DNA of 64,000 nucleotides from Pseudoclavibacter soli DSM 23366 (GCF_000423505.1 NZ_AUIC01000003.1:310001-374000); one strand, 5' to 3'. Shown: positions 9,693-19,543, numbered from the stretch's first letter. Notes: generated from the sequence alone by a model not told the origin. Program-made: numbers and translations.

Positions 9693-11189
9693 TCATCGCT
9701 GATCGTCGGTATCGCCGTCGTGGGGCGCGTGGCGATCCAAGAATTCGTACACCGCAGTGGTGTCGACCCCCGGAAACGCCCCCTGCGGCAGCGTCGCGAT
9801 CAGGTTCACGTTCGGGCGCGCTGCAGGCCAGCAGTGATCGTGCCAGCGCTCGCTGAGATCGTGCGGCGGAATGCGGCAGCACCGCTCGTCTGGGCACGTC
9901 GAGACCGCTCGGTTCGAGGTGTTGCCACCACGCATCCACCTCGCATGGGTGAAGTCGGTGCCGACCGACACCGAGACGGGGCCATTGGCAGACGCGAGCA
10001 CCCGCGACGTGCACCAGAACGTGCCGGTTGGCGTATCGGTGTACTGATAAAACGGGCTGAAGTGGTCGGTCTCGCGAAACACCAGCATGCTGGTCCACTG
10101 GCGGCAGCACATCTGCCCTTCGATGGCGCCCATGCTGTCGGTCGGAAAGCACACGTCGTCGTTCTCATAGGCCTTCCAAATAGTGCCCGACTCGTGCACT
10201 TTCACGAAGTGCACCGGCAGATCGAGAAATTCGGTGGCAAGATTCGTGAACCGATGCGCCGCCATCTCGTAGCTGACCGCGAAAGTGTCACGGAAATCTT
10301 CGATCGACAGATCTTTGTGCTGCTTGGCCACGCTGAGCAACTCGATGCTCGCATCGCGCGGCATAAGCATCGCCCCCGCAAAGTAGTTGCTCTCGATGCG
10401 CTGATGCAGAAACTGCGCGTAATCGGTGGGCTCAGTGTGCCCCAGCACCTTGCTCGCGAGCGCTTGCAGCACTGCGGCGCGCGCATCGATCGACCCGATC
10501 ACCGACTGCGGCAGGTAGACGCGCCCATTGCGCTCGTCGAGCACTGAGCGGGCCGAGCTAGGCAGGTCGGCAGCATAGTGGATGTCGAAACCCAGGTATT
10601 CGGCGACCGCTGCGGTCAGGCGCTGCGGCAGCGGCCCACCCGTGTAGCCGACTGCTGCGAGCAGATCGTGTGCCTCCTGCTCGATGTGGGCGAAGTGATT
10701 GCTGCGTTCGCGCATGTCAGAGCGAAGTTCGGCGTTGGCGCGCCGCGCTTCTTCAGGGGTGGCCTGGCGTTCGTCGCGCAGTTGCTCGATCTTGCGGTAG
10801 AGCCCCACGATCGTTGCCAGCGCATCATCACCCAGCCGTGGACCAACCCGTACTTTCGGCAGCCCGAGCGAGGCGAATCCGATCGAGCGCTGGATGCGTT
10901 CGAGCTCGATCTCGTGCTGTGCCCGCTCGTCGGGTGCCTGATCGGCGATGAGCTCTTCGACGGTGGTGCCGAGTGCTGTGGCTACTCGGCGAAGTGTCGC
11001 GACCTTGGGCTCACGTCGCCCGTTTTCGAGCGCCGATACCTGACTGGGTGCGCGCTCGATGGCCGCGGCTAACGACTCGAGCGTCATGCCGCGCTCTTTA
11101 CGGATGCTGCGGATGCGTCGCCCGATGATCAGCGCGTCAATGCTCGCTGAGTCCTCAGTGCCCAACCCGCTCCATTGCGTGGTGGTCAT
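9693..11189 (-). CDS. ramB: RamB/ScfR-family transcriptional regulator of acetate and fatty-acid metabolism
   Basis: The 498-residue product has an XRE helix-turn-helix at about 20-78 (RRIRSIRKERGMTLESLA, then PSQVSALENGRR), a central IrrE-like domain with an ESNYFAGAMLMPRDA segment, and a C-terminal cysteine-rich part (MCCRQW, CPDERCCR). This is the architecture of RamB of Corynebacterium and of the short-chain acyl regulators. Such proteins repress or activate glyoxylate genes according to carbon source. It is divergent from aceA, which supports that role. The start at 11189 is chosen because a CATGAT hexamer lies six bases upstream, as in other leaderless genes here; the frame is open to 11261. 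A pair of GAGAAATT repeats just upstream is the likely operator. Confidence 0.85.
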   Translation of the reverse strand: MTTTQWSGLGTEDSASIDALIIGRRIRSIRKERGMTLESLAAAIERAPSQVSALENGRREPKVATLRRVATALGTTVEELIADQAPDERAQHEIELERIQRSIGFASLGLPKVRVGPRLGDDALATIVGLYRKIEQLRDERQATPEEARRANAELRSDMRERSNHFAHIEQEAHDLLAAVGYTGGPLPQRLTAAVAEYLGFDIHYAADLPSSARSVLDERNGRVYLPQSVIGSIDARAAVLQALASKVLGHTEPTDYAQFLHQRIESNYFAGAMLMPRDASIELLSVAKQHKDLSIEDFRDTFAVSYEMAAHRFTNLATEFLDLPVHFVKVHESGTIWKAYENDDVCFPTDSMGAIEGQMCCRQWTSMLVFRETDHFSPFYQYTDTPTGTFWCTSRVLASANGPVSVSVGTDFTHARWMRGGNTSNRAVSTCPDERCCRIPPHDLSERWHDHCWPAARPNVNLIATLPQGAFPGVDTTAVYEFLDRHAPHDGDTDDQR

Positions 11190-11207
11190 GCACACATCAT
11201 GGCACAT

Positions 11208-11247
11208 GAGAAATTCTCGCTGCGCAGAAAAAGCGGAAAATTTCTCC
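11208..11247. promoter_or_regulatory. Paired GAGAAATTYTC sites between ramB-like gene and aceA
   Basis: GAGAAATTCTC (11208-11218) is a palindrome around a central A. A second copy in opposite orientation, GGAGAAATTTTCC when read on the minus strand, occupies 11235-11247. The copies are 27 bases apart centre to centre, so they lie on almost the same helix face. They sit immediately upstream of the RamB-like start and about 100 bases before aceA, and are AT-rich in GC-rich surroundings, which fits an autoregulated operator shared by both genes. Confidence 0.55.
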
Positions 11248-11328
11248 ACCGCTTTGGTCATTGGCGCTGGTCAGGGTGGCGCAGAGTTGTTGCACGACCA
11301 CCGACGGTCCTGATCAAAGGAGATCACA

Positions 11329-12639
11329 ATGTCAGAGTTCACACCCCGCCCCGGCGACCAGACGCAGACGGCAGAGCAGCTGCAGTTCGAGTGGGACAAC
11401 GACCCGCGCTGGCAGGGCGTGCGTCGTGACTACACCGCCGAAGACGTCATCCGCATCCGCGGCGGTCTGCGCGAAGAGCACACCCTGGCACGACGTGGTG
11501 CCGAGAAGCTCTGGGAGCTGCTGCACGAAGACGGCGACGACTGGGTTCGCGCACTCGGTGCGCTGACCGGCAACCAGGCAGTGCAGCAGGTGCGTGCCGG
11601 GCTGCGCGCCATCTACCTCTCGGGCTGGCAGGTTGCCGCCGACGCGAATCTCTCGTCGCAGACCTACCCCGACCAGAGCCTCTACCCTGCCAACTCGGTG
11701 CCCGCCGTCGTGCGTCGCATCAACAACGCACTGCTGCGCGCTCACCAGGTCGAGTTCGGCGAGTCGGGCCCTGAGGGAGTCACCCGCGACTGGCTGGCTC
11801 CAATCGTGGCCGATGCTGAGGCTGGTTTCGGCGGCCCGCTCAACGCGTTCGAACTGCAGTCGGCAATGATCGCCGCCGGTGCGGCGGGCGTGCACTGGGA
11901 AGACCAGCTGGCCAGCGAGAAAAAGTGCGGTCACCTGGGTGGCAAGGTGCTCATCCCGACCAAGCAGCACATCCGCACCCTGCAGTCGGCCCGGTTGGCC
12001 TCGGATGTCGCGGGCGTGCCGACTATTGTGATCGCACGCACGGATGCGCTGGCCGCTGACCTGCTGACCAGCGACGTCGACGAGCGCGACCGGCAGTACA
12101 CCACCGGCGAGCGCACCGATGAGGGGTTCTACCGGGTGCGCAACGGCATCGAGCCGGTGATCACTCGCGGCCTGGCGTTCGCCGAGTACGCCGACCTGCT
12201 CTGGGTCGAGACCGGCGAGCCCGACATCGAGCTGGCTCGCGAGTTCGCCAACGCGATTCACGAGAAGTTCCCCGACAAGCTGCTGGCATACAACTGCTCG
12301 CCGTCGTTCAACTGGAAGGCGCACCTCAGCGATGAGCAGATCGCCTCGTTCCAGCGTGAGCTCTCCGAGCTGGGTTACAAGTTCCAGTTCATCACGCTGG
12401 CTGGCTTCCACGCGCTGAACTACTCGATGTTCGATCTGGCTCAGGGCTACCTCGACAACCAGATGAGCGCCTACGTCGACCTGCAGGAGCGCGAGTTCGC
12501 CGCCGAGGCACGTGGCTACACCGCGACACGCCACCAGCGCGAGGTTGGCACCGGCTACTTCGATCTGATCTCGACCGCGCTCAACCCCGATAGCGCCACA
12601 CTGGCGCTGGTCGGCTCCACTGAAGAAGCACAGTTCTGA
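11329..12639 (+). CDS. aceA: Isocitrate lyase
   Basis: Isocitrate lyase splits isocitrate to succinate and glyoxylate, the first step of the glyoxylate bypass in the cytoplasm. The 436 residues match the bacterial type length. The catalytic signature [10 protein letters not shown] is complete with Cys200, and the metal and substrate segments [18 protein letters not shown] and [10 protein letters not shown] are visible. A strong AAAGGAG lies seven bases before the ATG. Malate synthase follows after 41 bases on the same strand, so the two genes form the bypass operon, probably controlled by the divergent RamB-like protein. Growth on acetate, fatty acids or ethanol would require it. Confidence 0.97.
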   Translation: MSEFTPRPGDQTQTAEQLQFEWDNDPRWQGVRRDYTAEDVIRIRGGLREEHTLARRGAEKLWELLHEDGDDWVRALGALTGNQAVQQVRAGLRAIYLSGWQVAADANLSSQTYPDQSLYPANSVPAVVRRINNALLRAHQVEFGESGPEGVTRDWLAPIVADAEAGFGGPLNAFELQSAMIAAGAAGVHWEDQLASEKKCGHLGGKVLIPTKQHIRTLQSARLASDVAGVPTIVIARTDALAADLLTSDVDERDRQYTTGERTDEGFYRVRNGIEPVITRGLAFAEYADLLWVETGEPDIELAREFANAIHEKFPDKLLAYNCSPSFNWKAHLSDEQIASFQRELSELGYKFQFITLAGFHALNYSMFDLAQGYLDNQMSAYVDLQEREFAAEARGYTATRHQREVGTGYFDLISTALNPDSATLALVGSTEEAQF

Positions 12640-12680
12640 TTCGCGAGCCTCGCGGCCGCTACCACGAATGGGAGATCATC

Positions 12681-14357
12681 ATGCATACCACCACAGCATT
12701 CCGACGCCCGACGAAGCCCGTGATCCGCGTCGCCGGTGAGCTGCACGATCGCTACGAAGAAATCCTCACCCCTGAGGCACTCGAGTTTCTCGCAGCCCTG
12801 CACCACCGGTTCTCGTCTCGCCGCAGCGATCTGCTCGCCCGGCGCGCAAAACGACTGAAGGCATTCTCGCTCGGCGAGAATCCCGACTTCCTGCCCGGCA
12901 CCGCCGCCGTGCGTGCAGACCCGAGCTGGCGTGTCGCCGGCCCGGGCCCCGGGCTCGAAGATCGTCGCGTCGAGATCACCGGCCCCACTGATCGCAAGAT
13001 GACGATCAACGCCCTGAACTCGTCGGCGAAGGTCTGGCTCGCCGACTACGAAGATGCGACCAGCCCCACCTGGGCGAACATCATCGAGGGGCAGATCAAT
13101 CTGCATGACGCGATCCGCGGGCACATCGAGTACACCAGCCCCGAGGGCAAGCAGTACACGGTGCGGGATGCCCCGCTTCGTGATCTTCCCACCATCGTGG
13201 TGCGGCCGCGCGGCTGGCACCTTCCCGAAAAGCACTTGGTGTTCACTGACGACAACAACCGCACCGAAGATGCTTCGGGCAGTCTGGTCGATTTCGGGCT
13301 GCACTTTCTGCACAACGCGCAGGCGCTGATCGATGCGGGTCTCGGCCCGTACTTCTACATTCCGAAGCTCGAGAACCATCTCGAGGCGAGGCTGTGGGAT
13401 GAGGTGTTCACTTTCGCCGAGAAGTACTTGGGTCTGCCCCACGGCACCATCCGCGCAACGGTGCTCATCGAGACCCTGCCCGCGGCCTTCGAGATGGAGG
13501 AGATTCTCTACGAGCTGCGCGACCATATCGCTGGCATCAACGCCGGGCGCTGGGATTACATTTTCAGCACCATCAAGGTCTTCCGCGAGCGCGGTGAGAA
13601 GAACGTGCTGCCCGACCGCTCGCAGATCACCATGGAGGTGCCGTTCACCAAGGCGTACGCGCAGCTGCTGGTGAAGACGGCGCACAAGCGCGGGGCGTAC
13701 GCGATCGGCGGCATGAGCGCGTTCATTCCGAACCGGCGCGACCCAGAGGTCACTGAGCGGGCCTTCGAGAAGGTGCGTGCCGACAAGCGTCGCGAGGCGA
13801 CCGGCGGGTACGACGGCACGTGGGTGGCGCATCCTGATCTGATCGCCGACGCTCAGGCCGAGTTCGACGCAGTGCTCGGCGACCGCCCCAACCAGGTCGA
13901 TCGCCAGCTCGACGACGTCGTGGTCACGCAGAGCGATCTGCTGAACTTCCAGGCCACGCCGGGCGAGGTCACCGACGCGGGTCTGCGTGACAACATCTCG
14001 GTCGGGCTGCGCTACATCGAGTCGTGGCTGCGCGGCGTCGGGGCGGCTGCCATCGACAATCTGATGGAGGATGCCGCCACCGCAGAGATCTCGCGCACCC
14101 AGATCTGGCAGTGGCTGCACTACGGCACCGTCACCGCCGAAGGGCAGACCATCACCCGCGAGCATGTGCAGCAGGTGCTCGACGAGGTCGTCGCCGGGCT
14201 GCCCCGCTTCGACGGCGACCGGCTCGATGACGCCATCGCGGTGTTCACCGAGGTCGCTCTCGAAAAACCGTTCCAGGCCTTCCTCACCACGCAGGCCTAC
14301 GAACGCTACCTGGCCACCGATGTGGTGGCCCCCGCCCCACTCGAACAGCGGGGCTGA
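12681..14357 (+). CDS. aceB: Malate synthase A
   Basis: Malate synthase condenses glyoxylate with acetyl-CoA to malate, completing the bypass begun by aceA. The 558 residues fit isoform A (about 530-560) rather than the longer isoform G. Visible family segments are NSSAKVWLADYEDATSPTW, VRPRGWHLPEKH, FYIPKLENHLEARLW, ATVLIETLPAAFEMEEILYEL and GRWDYIFSTIK. GGGAG lies before the ATG. The gene is 41 bases after aceA and one base before the next transporter gene, so all three may be co-transcribed. Codon use matches the neighbours. Confidence 0.96.
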   Translation: MHTTTAFRRPTKPVIRVAGELHDRYEEILTPEALEFLAALHHRFSSRRSDLLARRAKRLKAFSLGENPDFLPGTAAVRADPSWRVAGPGPGLEDRRVEITGPTDRKMTINALNSSAKVWLADYEDATSPTWANIIEGQINLHDAIRGHIEYTSPEGKQYTVRDAPLRDLPTIVVRPRGWHLPEKHLVFTDDNNRTEDASGSLVDFGLHFLHNAQALIDAGLGPYFYIPKLENHLEARLWDEVFTFAEKYLGLPHGTIRATVLIETLPAAFEMEEILYELRDHIAGINAGRWDYIFSTIKVFRERGEKNVLPDRSQITMEVPFTKAYAQLLVKTAHKRGAYAIGGMSAFIPNRRDPEVTERAFEKVRADKRREATGGYDGTWVAHPDLIADAQAEFDAVLGDRPNQVDRQLDDVVVTQSDLLNFQATPGEVTDAGLRDNISVGLRYIESWLRGVGAAAIDNLMEDAATAEISRTQIWQWLHYGTVTAEGQTITREHVQQVLDEVVAGLPRFDGDRLDDAIAVFTEVALEKPFQAFLTTQAYERYLATDVVAPAPLEQRG

Positions 14358-14358
14358 C

Positions 14359-15786
14359 ATGGGCACCAGCACCGGCCGCGCGACGATCTCGCGCGGCCGG
14401 GCCTGGCTTCCGGTCGCGTCGGCACTGTTCGCCGTGGCTTGGGCAGGCAACGAGTTCACACCACTGCTGGTCATGTACCAGATGCACAGCGGGTTCAGCA
14501 CGCTCGAGGTCAACGTGCTGTTCGGCGGCTACGTGCTGGGCATCATCCCGGCGCTGCTGATCGGCGGGCCGGTGGCCGACCGCATCGGTCGCCGCCCGGT
14601 GATGGCTCCGGGGCCGGTGCTGGCCATCGTCGGCAGTCTTGTGCTGTCGTTCGGAGCAGAGAGCCTGGTCGCCCTGTTCGTCGGGAGGCTGCTGTGCGGT
14701 TTGGCCCTCGGACTGGCCATGGCCGTGGGCACCACGTGGATCAAAGAGCTGTCGGCTGCACCCTTCGACCCCACGGCTGATGCCGGGGCAGGTGCCCGTC
14801 GCGCATCCATCACGCTCAGCGTCGGCTTCGGCGTGGGCGCTGCCGTCGCCGGCGCCGTCGCCCAATGGGGCCCAGCCGCCACGATGCTGCCCTATCTGGT
14901 CAACGTCGCGGTGCTGATCCCCGCGACACTTTGGATGCTCTCCAGCCCTGAGACGCAGGTACGCGCGGTGCTCTCGACCGCCACCAGGCGGGGCCATTCC
15001 AGGTTCGCGCTGCTGGCCGAAGACGGCCTCGACCCGCGTGCCCGCAGCGCATTTCTGCGCGTCGTCGCTCCCGCAGCGCCTTGGGTCTTCGGCTGTGCCG
15101 GCAGCGCCTACGCCATTCTGCCCACGCAGATGCGTCCGCTGGCTCCCGGGCTCGAGATCGGCTTCAGCGCACTGATGTGCGTGGTCGGGCTGGGCTTCGG
15201 CGTCGGCGTGCAGCCCCTGATCAAGCGCCTGGAACGCCCGGGTTCACCGCGCACACTACTGCTCGGTCTGGCCATCGCAACCGTCGGCATGGCTCTGGCC
15301 GCCGTCGCTCTGCAGGCGGGCAGTCTGTGGTTGGGCGTGATCGCCGCAGCCGTGCTCGGCACCGCCTATGGCACGGTGCTGGTCGCTGGCCTGCAATACG
15401 TGCAGCGCATCGCACCGGAGGGTCGCCTCGCGGCATTCACTGCGGTGTTCTACAGCCTGACCTATCTCGGTTTCTTCATGCCAGCCGTGCTCTCCGCGAC
15501 CACAATGCTGGCACCGCAGCTGACGCATCCTCGCTTGTTCGTCGTCGGTGCCGTGCTCGCCACCGTCAGCGCAGCGCTGGTGGCCTGGGGCGCGCGACAT
15601 GTACGCCGGTATGCCGCCAATGCTGCGGTAGCGTTGCCTCATGAGCCTGCCGACCCTGTTGATCATCACCGTGATCGCCTTGCTCGGCCCGGTGCTGAGC
15701 TGGGCCAGTCAGTGGCGCACGCCGGTGCTGGTGGGGCAGATTCTCGGCGGGGTGCTGATCGGATCGTCGGGGCTGCGCCTCATTGA
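14359..15786 (+). CDS. MFS transporter, sugar-phosphate/metabolite type
   Basis: The product has 475 residues with about twelve hydrophobic segments and the MFS loop motif GGPVADRIGRRPVM between helices 2 and 3. The substrate is not evident; the position one base after aceB suggests a carboxylate or other metabolite of the glyoxylate route. The last helix ends near base 15600. After it, the frame runs 146 bases into the next gene and encodes a Pro/His/Arg-rich tail that looks like a by-product of the overlap. An ancestral stop may have been lost, or a frameshift may have occurred near 15630. The start at 14359 is chosen by contact with aceB; the frame opens further upstream inside aceB. Confidence 0.8.
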   Translation: MGTSTGRATISRGRAWLPVASALFAVAWAGNEFTPLLVMYQMHSGFSTLEVNVLFGGYVLGIIPALLIGGPVADRIGRRPVMAPGPVLAIVGSLVLSFGAESLVALFVGRLLCGLALGLAMAVGTTWIKELSAAPFDPTADAGAGARRASITLSVGFGVGAAVAGAVAQWGPAATMLPYLVNVAVLIPATLWMLSSPETQVRAVLSTATRRGHSRFALLAEDGLDPRARSAFLRVVAPAAPWVFGCAGSAYAILPTQMRPLAPGLEIGFSALMCVVGLGFGVGVQPLIKRLERPGSPRTLLLGLAIATVGMALAAVALQAGSLWLGVIAAAVLGTAYGTVLVAGLQYVQRIAPEGRLAAFTAVFYSLTYLGFFMPAVLSATTMLAPQLTHPRLFVVGAVLATVSAALVAWGARHVRRYAANAAVALPHEPADPVDHHRDRLARPGAELGQSVAHAGAGGADSRRGADRIVGAAPH

Positions 15787-16798
15787 TCCGACCGAGCCGG
15801 CACTGACGCTGCTGGCCGATCTGGGCTTCGCGCTGACCATGTTCGTCGCGGGCAGTCAGATTCCGCTGCACTCCGACCAGCTGCGCGCGCAGTTAGGCCG
15901 CGCAGTGGCTCGCGCTGCGCTGGTGGCGGTATGTGCGCTCGGTGTCGGTGGCGTCATCGGTTGGATGCTGCACTCACCAAACTGGCTCATCTACGCGGTG
16001 GTGCTCGGCTCGTCGTCTGCGGCGCTGGCTCTGCCAGCGATACAACAGGGGCGGCTCGGTGGCCCACCCGTCACCGCGACCATTGCCCAGATCGCCCTGG
16101 CCGACACCTTTTCGATGATCGCGCTGCCGCTGGTGATCGGCACCGATCATGCCCTGCTCACCGCTGGAGGGGCGTTGGCTCTGGTGTTGTTAGCCACGAT
16201 CGCCGTGCTCACGCTGCGGTGGGCGCGGCGCCGCGGGCTGCTCACACGAGTGCATCATGTCAGTCACCGAGAGCATCTCGCCCTGGAGCTGCGCGGCACG
16301 CTGATCGTGCTGCTGCTGTTCGCCACGCTTGCCGTGCAGTCATCGGTGTCGATCATGCTCGCCGGCTTCGCCGCCGGGGTGATCGTGGCCGCAATCGGCG
16401 AGACGCGCCGCCTCGCCCGCCAGGTGTTCGCCCTCTCTGACGGATTCTTCTCGCCCCTGTTCTACGTCTGGCTCGGCGCGTCGCTGTCGCTCGGCGAACT
16501 CTGGAACACGCCTGAGCACCTGGTGCTCGGCATCAGTCTGGCCGCCGGCGGCATCCTCGTGCACCTCGCCGGTTGTGCGTTGGGCCAGCCAGCGAGTCTC
16601 GCAATGCTCGCCGGCGCTCAGCTCGGCGTGCCGGTGGCCGCCGCCACGATCGGCACGCAGACCGGCGCGCTCAGTGCCGCGGAGTCGGCTGCGCTGGTCG
16701 TGTCTGCACTGCTCAGCGTGATCGCGCTGGCGGCAACCGTGCCGCTCGCCGCCCGCCGATTCGCGACCCACGCGCGCACGGCATCCACCAGCGCGTGA
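15641..16798 (+). CDS. Cation:proton antiporter, CPA2 family (Na+/H+ exchanger type)
   Basis: The 385-residue product is hydrophobic throughout with about eleven to twelve membrane segments. Typical family features are the early VLVGQILGGVLIGSSGL segment, FVAGSQI, a discontinuous-helix region VVLGSSSAALALPAIQQG, and IALADTFSMIALPLVI, which carries the ion-binding Asp. No regulatory TrkA-N domain is present. It probably exchanges Na+ or K+ for protons across the cell membrane. The start lies 146 bases inside the preceding MFS frame. Its N-terminal helix is conserved in the family, so the start is likely right and the upstream gene's tail is what is abnormal. Confidence 0.82.
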   Translation: MSLPTLLIITVIALLGPVLSWASQWRTPVLVGQILGGVLIGSSGLRLIDPTEPALTLLADLGFALTMFVAGSQIPLHSDQLRAQLGRAVARAALVAVCALGVGGVIGWMLHSPNWLIYAVVLGSSSAALALPAIQQGRLGGPPVTATIAQIALADTFSMIALPLVIGTDHALLTAGGALALVLLATIAVLTLRWARRRGLLTRVHHVSHREHLALELRGTLIVLLLFATLAVQSSVSIMLAGFAAGVIVAAIGETRRLARQVFALSDGFFSPLFYVWLGASLSLGELWNTPEHLVLGISLAAGGILVHLAGCALGQPASLAMLAGAQLGVPVAAATIGTQTGALSAAESAALVVSALLSVIALAATVPLAARRFATHARTASTSA

Positions 16799-16819
16799 CC
16801 ATGCCCTATGCTGGTGCGC

Positions 16820-17788
16820 ATGTCTGAGACCCCACCAGATCGCATCACTCTGCGCTTCATGGCGCTTCCCCAAGAGGTCACCAAATCGGGCACCTCGATC
16901 GCCGAGGGCCGCGTGCTCGAATGGATCGACCGCGCCGGCTACGCCTGTGCCGTCGGCTGGGCCTCCACCTACTGTGTCACCGCGTATGTCGGCAACGTGC
17001 ACTTCACCCGCGCCATCGACCCGGGCAGCATCATCGCCGCGCACGCCCGCATCATTCACACCGGGTCGACCAGCATGCACGTGCTGGTGCGTGTCGAAAG
17101 CGCCGACGTCCGCGAGCGCGAATACCGCCATGCCTGCGACTGCATTCTCATCTTCGTGGCCGTCGGTGACGACGGTCGACCCACCCGCGTGCCTGAGTGG
17201 GTGCCCGACGATGCCATCGATGAGCGACTGCACGAAGCGGCGCTCGAGCGCATTGAGCCCCGGCGCGACATCCGCGACGCCATGGCCGCCGCCTCCTACA
17301 CCGAGGCCGGCACCGCGCCCGAGTCACTCTTCCGGTTCTTGGCGGCACCCCAGCACGCGAACTGGGGCGGCAAAACCCACGGCGGCACGGTGATGCGCTG
17401 GATCGGCGAGACCGCCAACGCCTGCGGGGCCAGTTGGGCGAAGGCCAACGTGGTCGGCGTCTACTCCGGCGGCATTCACTTTCTCAACCCGATTCCGATT
17501 GGCAATATCGTCGAGATTCGCTCGCGCCTGGTGCTCACCACCCAGCACAGCATGCACGTGGCCACCCATGTGCACACCGCTGCCCCCGAAACGCCAGACG
17601 ATCTGCGCCTGACCACCCGCTGCATGAGTGTATTGGTCAACGTGGGCCCCGATGGCCACGCCGCCGAGGTACCGACGTGGCGCCCCCACAGCGACGAAGA
17701 CCAGCAGCTGCAAGAGCATGCCCGCGAGCTGATCAGCATGCGTCACCGCATGCATGCACTGCCGCTTGAGCTGCTCGGCGTTGACTGA
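16820..17788 (+). CDS. Acyl-CoA thioesterase with two hotdog domains
   Basis: The 322-residue product contains two tandem hotdog domains, about 1-145 and 160-310. The second shows GGKTHGGTVMRWIGETANACG, the helix-region motif of the YciA/ACOT7 acyl-CoA hydrolases. The first has the related SIAEGRVLEWIDRAGYACA with Asp in place. Such enzymes release fatty acids from CoA in the cytoplasm. The start at 16820 is preferred over 16808 because TATGCT (16807-16812) lies seven bases before it, making a leaderless transcript likely. It ends four bases before a converging CPBP gene. The natural acyl chain length cannot be read from the sequence. Confidence 0.85.
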   Translation: MSETPPDRITLRFMALPQEVTKSGTSIAEGRVLEWIDRAGYACAVGWASTYCVTAYVGNVHFTRAIDPGSIIAAHARIIHTGSTSMHVLVRVESADVREREYRHACDCILIFVAVGDDGRPTRVPEWVPDDAIDERLHEAALERIEPRRDIRDAMAAASYTEAGTAPESLFRFLAAPQHANWGGKTHGGTVMRWIGETANACGASWAKANVVGVYSGGIHFLNPIPIGNIVEIRSRLVLTTQHSMHVATHVHTAAPETPDDLRLTTRCMSVLVNVGPDGHAAEVPTWRPHSDEDQQLQEHARELISMRHRMHALPLELLGVD

Positions 17789-17792
17789 GCGT

Positions 17793-18641
17793 TCAGCCGA
17801 GCAGACCGCTTGAGGTCAGCCAGCCGCCGGCGAGCTGCCAGCCCACAAAGGCGACTGCGTCGATCGTGAAGTGCCCGATGATCAACGTGGCCACTCCACC
17901 CCAGCGTCTGGCGAACCACACGAACACCAGCCCCATCACAACGTTGCCCACGAACGGCCCGATGCCCTGGTATAGGTGGTACGACCCGCGCAGCAGCGCA
18001 GTGGCGGCGAACACGGCAGGCCATCCCCAGGCCAGTTGCCGCAGTCGGATCACCAGCCAGCCGGCCACCACCGTCTCTTCGGAGAGCGCCGCGGCCGCAG
18101 CCGACCCCAACAGCACGATGAGGTTCCACCACGACCCATCGAGCCCCGATGGCACCACGTTGACCGTGATGCCGAGCGCGCGCCCGGCGGCGTACAGCGC
18201 AAGCCCGGGGATGCCGATCACTGCGGCCAGCCCCAGCCCGCGAACCAGCGTGCGCGGTCGGCACAACTGATCGAGGCCCAGCAGCCGTGCCCCTTGGGCC
18301 ATGCCGCTGCCCGAAGCTGCCCTCCCCGCACTCGCTCCCAGCAACCAGATCACCAGGGCCACCGGAACTAGGTCGAAGGCGATGCCGGTGACCTGCACGA
18401 TCGCGTCGAACCACAGCTTGGCCGAGACGGACTGGTTGAGTGTGGTCGAGGATGCTGACAGGCCACCCTCGTTGGTGGCCTTGTTGATCAGCGAGAGCAG
18501 CGCATACACCCCGGACTGTCCGAAGGTCAGCGCGAGCACGATCCAGACTTCGGCGCGCAGTCGTGCGCGCAACGGCGGATGCGCGGGTGCGGCCTCGGGC
18601 CAGCCCCGGTTCGTCGCGGTCTTCGAAAGTGCGTCTCCCAT
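17793..18641 (-). CDS. CPBP family intramembrane protein (Abi/Rce1-like)
   Basis: The 282-residue product has about eight hydrophobic segments. The CPBP motifs are SEETVVAGWL (Glu-Glu pair), LLRGSYHLYQG (His), GNVVMGLVF and GHFTIDAVAF (His-x3-Asp). The usual Arg after the Glu pair is replaced, as in many actinobacterial members with a similar YHLYQG motif. The family comprises glutamic intramembrane peptidases related to CAAX processing enzymes; a target is not known. The start at 18641 is chosen because TAGGGT (minus strand, 18649-18654) lies seven bases upstream, while the longer open frame to 18743 crosses the divergent PEP synthase regulator gene. Confidence 0.82.
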   Translation of the reverse strand: MGDALSKTATNRGWPEAAPAHPPLRARLRAEVWIVLALTFGQSGVYALLSLINKATNEGGLSASSTTLNQSVSAKLWFDAIVQVTGIAFDLVPVALVIWLLGASAGRAASGSGMAQGARLLGLDQLCRPRTLVRGLGLAAVIGIPGLALYAAGRALGITVNVVPSGLDGSWWNLIVLLGSAAAAALSEETVVAGWLVIRLRQLAWGWPAVFAATALLRGSYHLYQGIGPFVGNVVMGLVFVWFARRWGGVATLIIGHFTIDAVAFVGWQLAGGWLTSSGLLG

Positions 18642-18721
18642 GACTGCCACCCTAGCCCGACGGCGCCGCTCAACCCGGCCATCCGTGCGGTATCGTGGAG
18701 GCACACAGACGGGAGGCCCGA

Positions 18722-19543
18722 ATGGCTGCTGAGAACGAGGCACACTCTGTCTTCTTCATCTCTGATGGCACGGGCATCACCGCCGAGACACTCGGCAACA
18801 CCCTGCTCACCCAGTTTCCCGAGCAGCGATTCGTGAGAGCGACCATTCCGTTCGTCAACAGCGTCGACTACGCGCGCAGCGTGGTGCGCCACATCGACTC
18901 GCTGTCGGTGACCCAGCCCACGCCGCTGGTGTTCTCGACCGTGGTGTCTGATGAGATTCGTGCCGAGCTGCTCAAATCGAAGGCGCTGGTGATCGATCTG
19001 CTCGGCGAGCACACGCACAAGCTCGAGCAGACCCTGCACGCCAATGCCTCACACTCACCGGGCCGTGCGCACGGCCAAGGCGATCTCGAGCGCTACAACA
19101 CCCGCATGCACGCGGTAGAGTTCGCCATCGAGCACGATGACGGGCAGAGCCTGCGCGCACTCGACCGGGCCGACGTGATTCTGATCGCCCCGTCGCGCTG
19201 CGGCAAGACCCCCACGACGATGTATCTCGCGCTGCAGCACGGGGTGTTCGTGGCCAACTACCCGCTGATCCACGAAGACTTTCTCACCCAAGATCTGCCG
19301 GCTCCGCTCACCGGGCTCACCGGCAAGTGCTTCGGGTTGCTGTCGAACCCGCAACGGCTCAGTGAGATTCGCTCGCAGCGGCGGCCGAACTCCAAATACG
19401 CGTCGATCGAGCAGTGCCGCTTCGAACTGCGCAATGCTGAAGAGATGTACTTGAGGTATGAGATCCCGTTCGTGAACTCGGCGAACAAGTCGATCGAAGA
19501 GATGTCGTCAGTCATTCTGCACAGCATGAGCCTCAAGAAATAG
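18722..19543 (+). CDS. ppsR: PEP synthase regulatory protein (DUF299 kinase/pyrophosphorylase)
   Basis: This 273-residue protein belongs to the DUF299 family that inactivates PEP synthase or pyruvate phosphate dikinase by ADP-dependent phosphorylation and reactivates it by phosphorolysis. The N-terminus [15 protein letters not shown] and the P-loop [10 protein letters not shown] (Gly161-Lys162) are intact, as are the C-terminal [19 protein letters not shown] segments. GGGAGG lies six bases before the ATG at 18722; an alternative start nine codons earlier has no such site. The next gene, 71 bases on, is PEP synthase, the expected target. The pairing is common in enteric bacteria but less usual in actinobacteria. 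Confidence 0.93.
   Translation: MAAENEAHSVFFISDGTGITAETLGNTLLTQFPEQRFVRATIPFVNSVDYARSVVRHIDSLSVTQPTPLVFSTVVSDEIRAELLKSKALVIDLLGEHTHKLEQTLHANASHSPGRAHGQGDLERYNTRMHAVEFAIEHDDGQSLRALDRADVILIAPSRCGKTPTTMYLALQHGVFVANYPLIHEDFLTQDLPAPLTGLTGKCFGLLSNPQRLSEIRSQRRPNSKYASIEQCRFELRNAEEMYLRYEIPFVNSANKSIEEMSSVILHSMSLKK

Noticed and set aside
12555-14513. 652-codon open frame on the minus strand opposite malate synthase
   Set aside because: It is antisense to a clear aceB, has no family motifs and exists because of high third-position GC.
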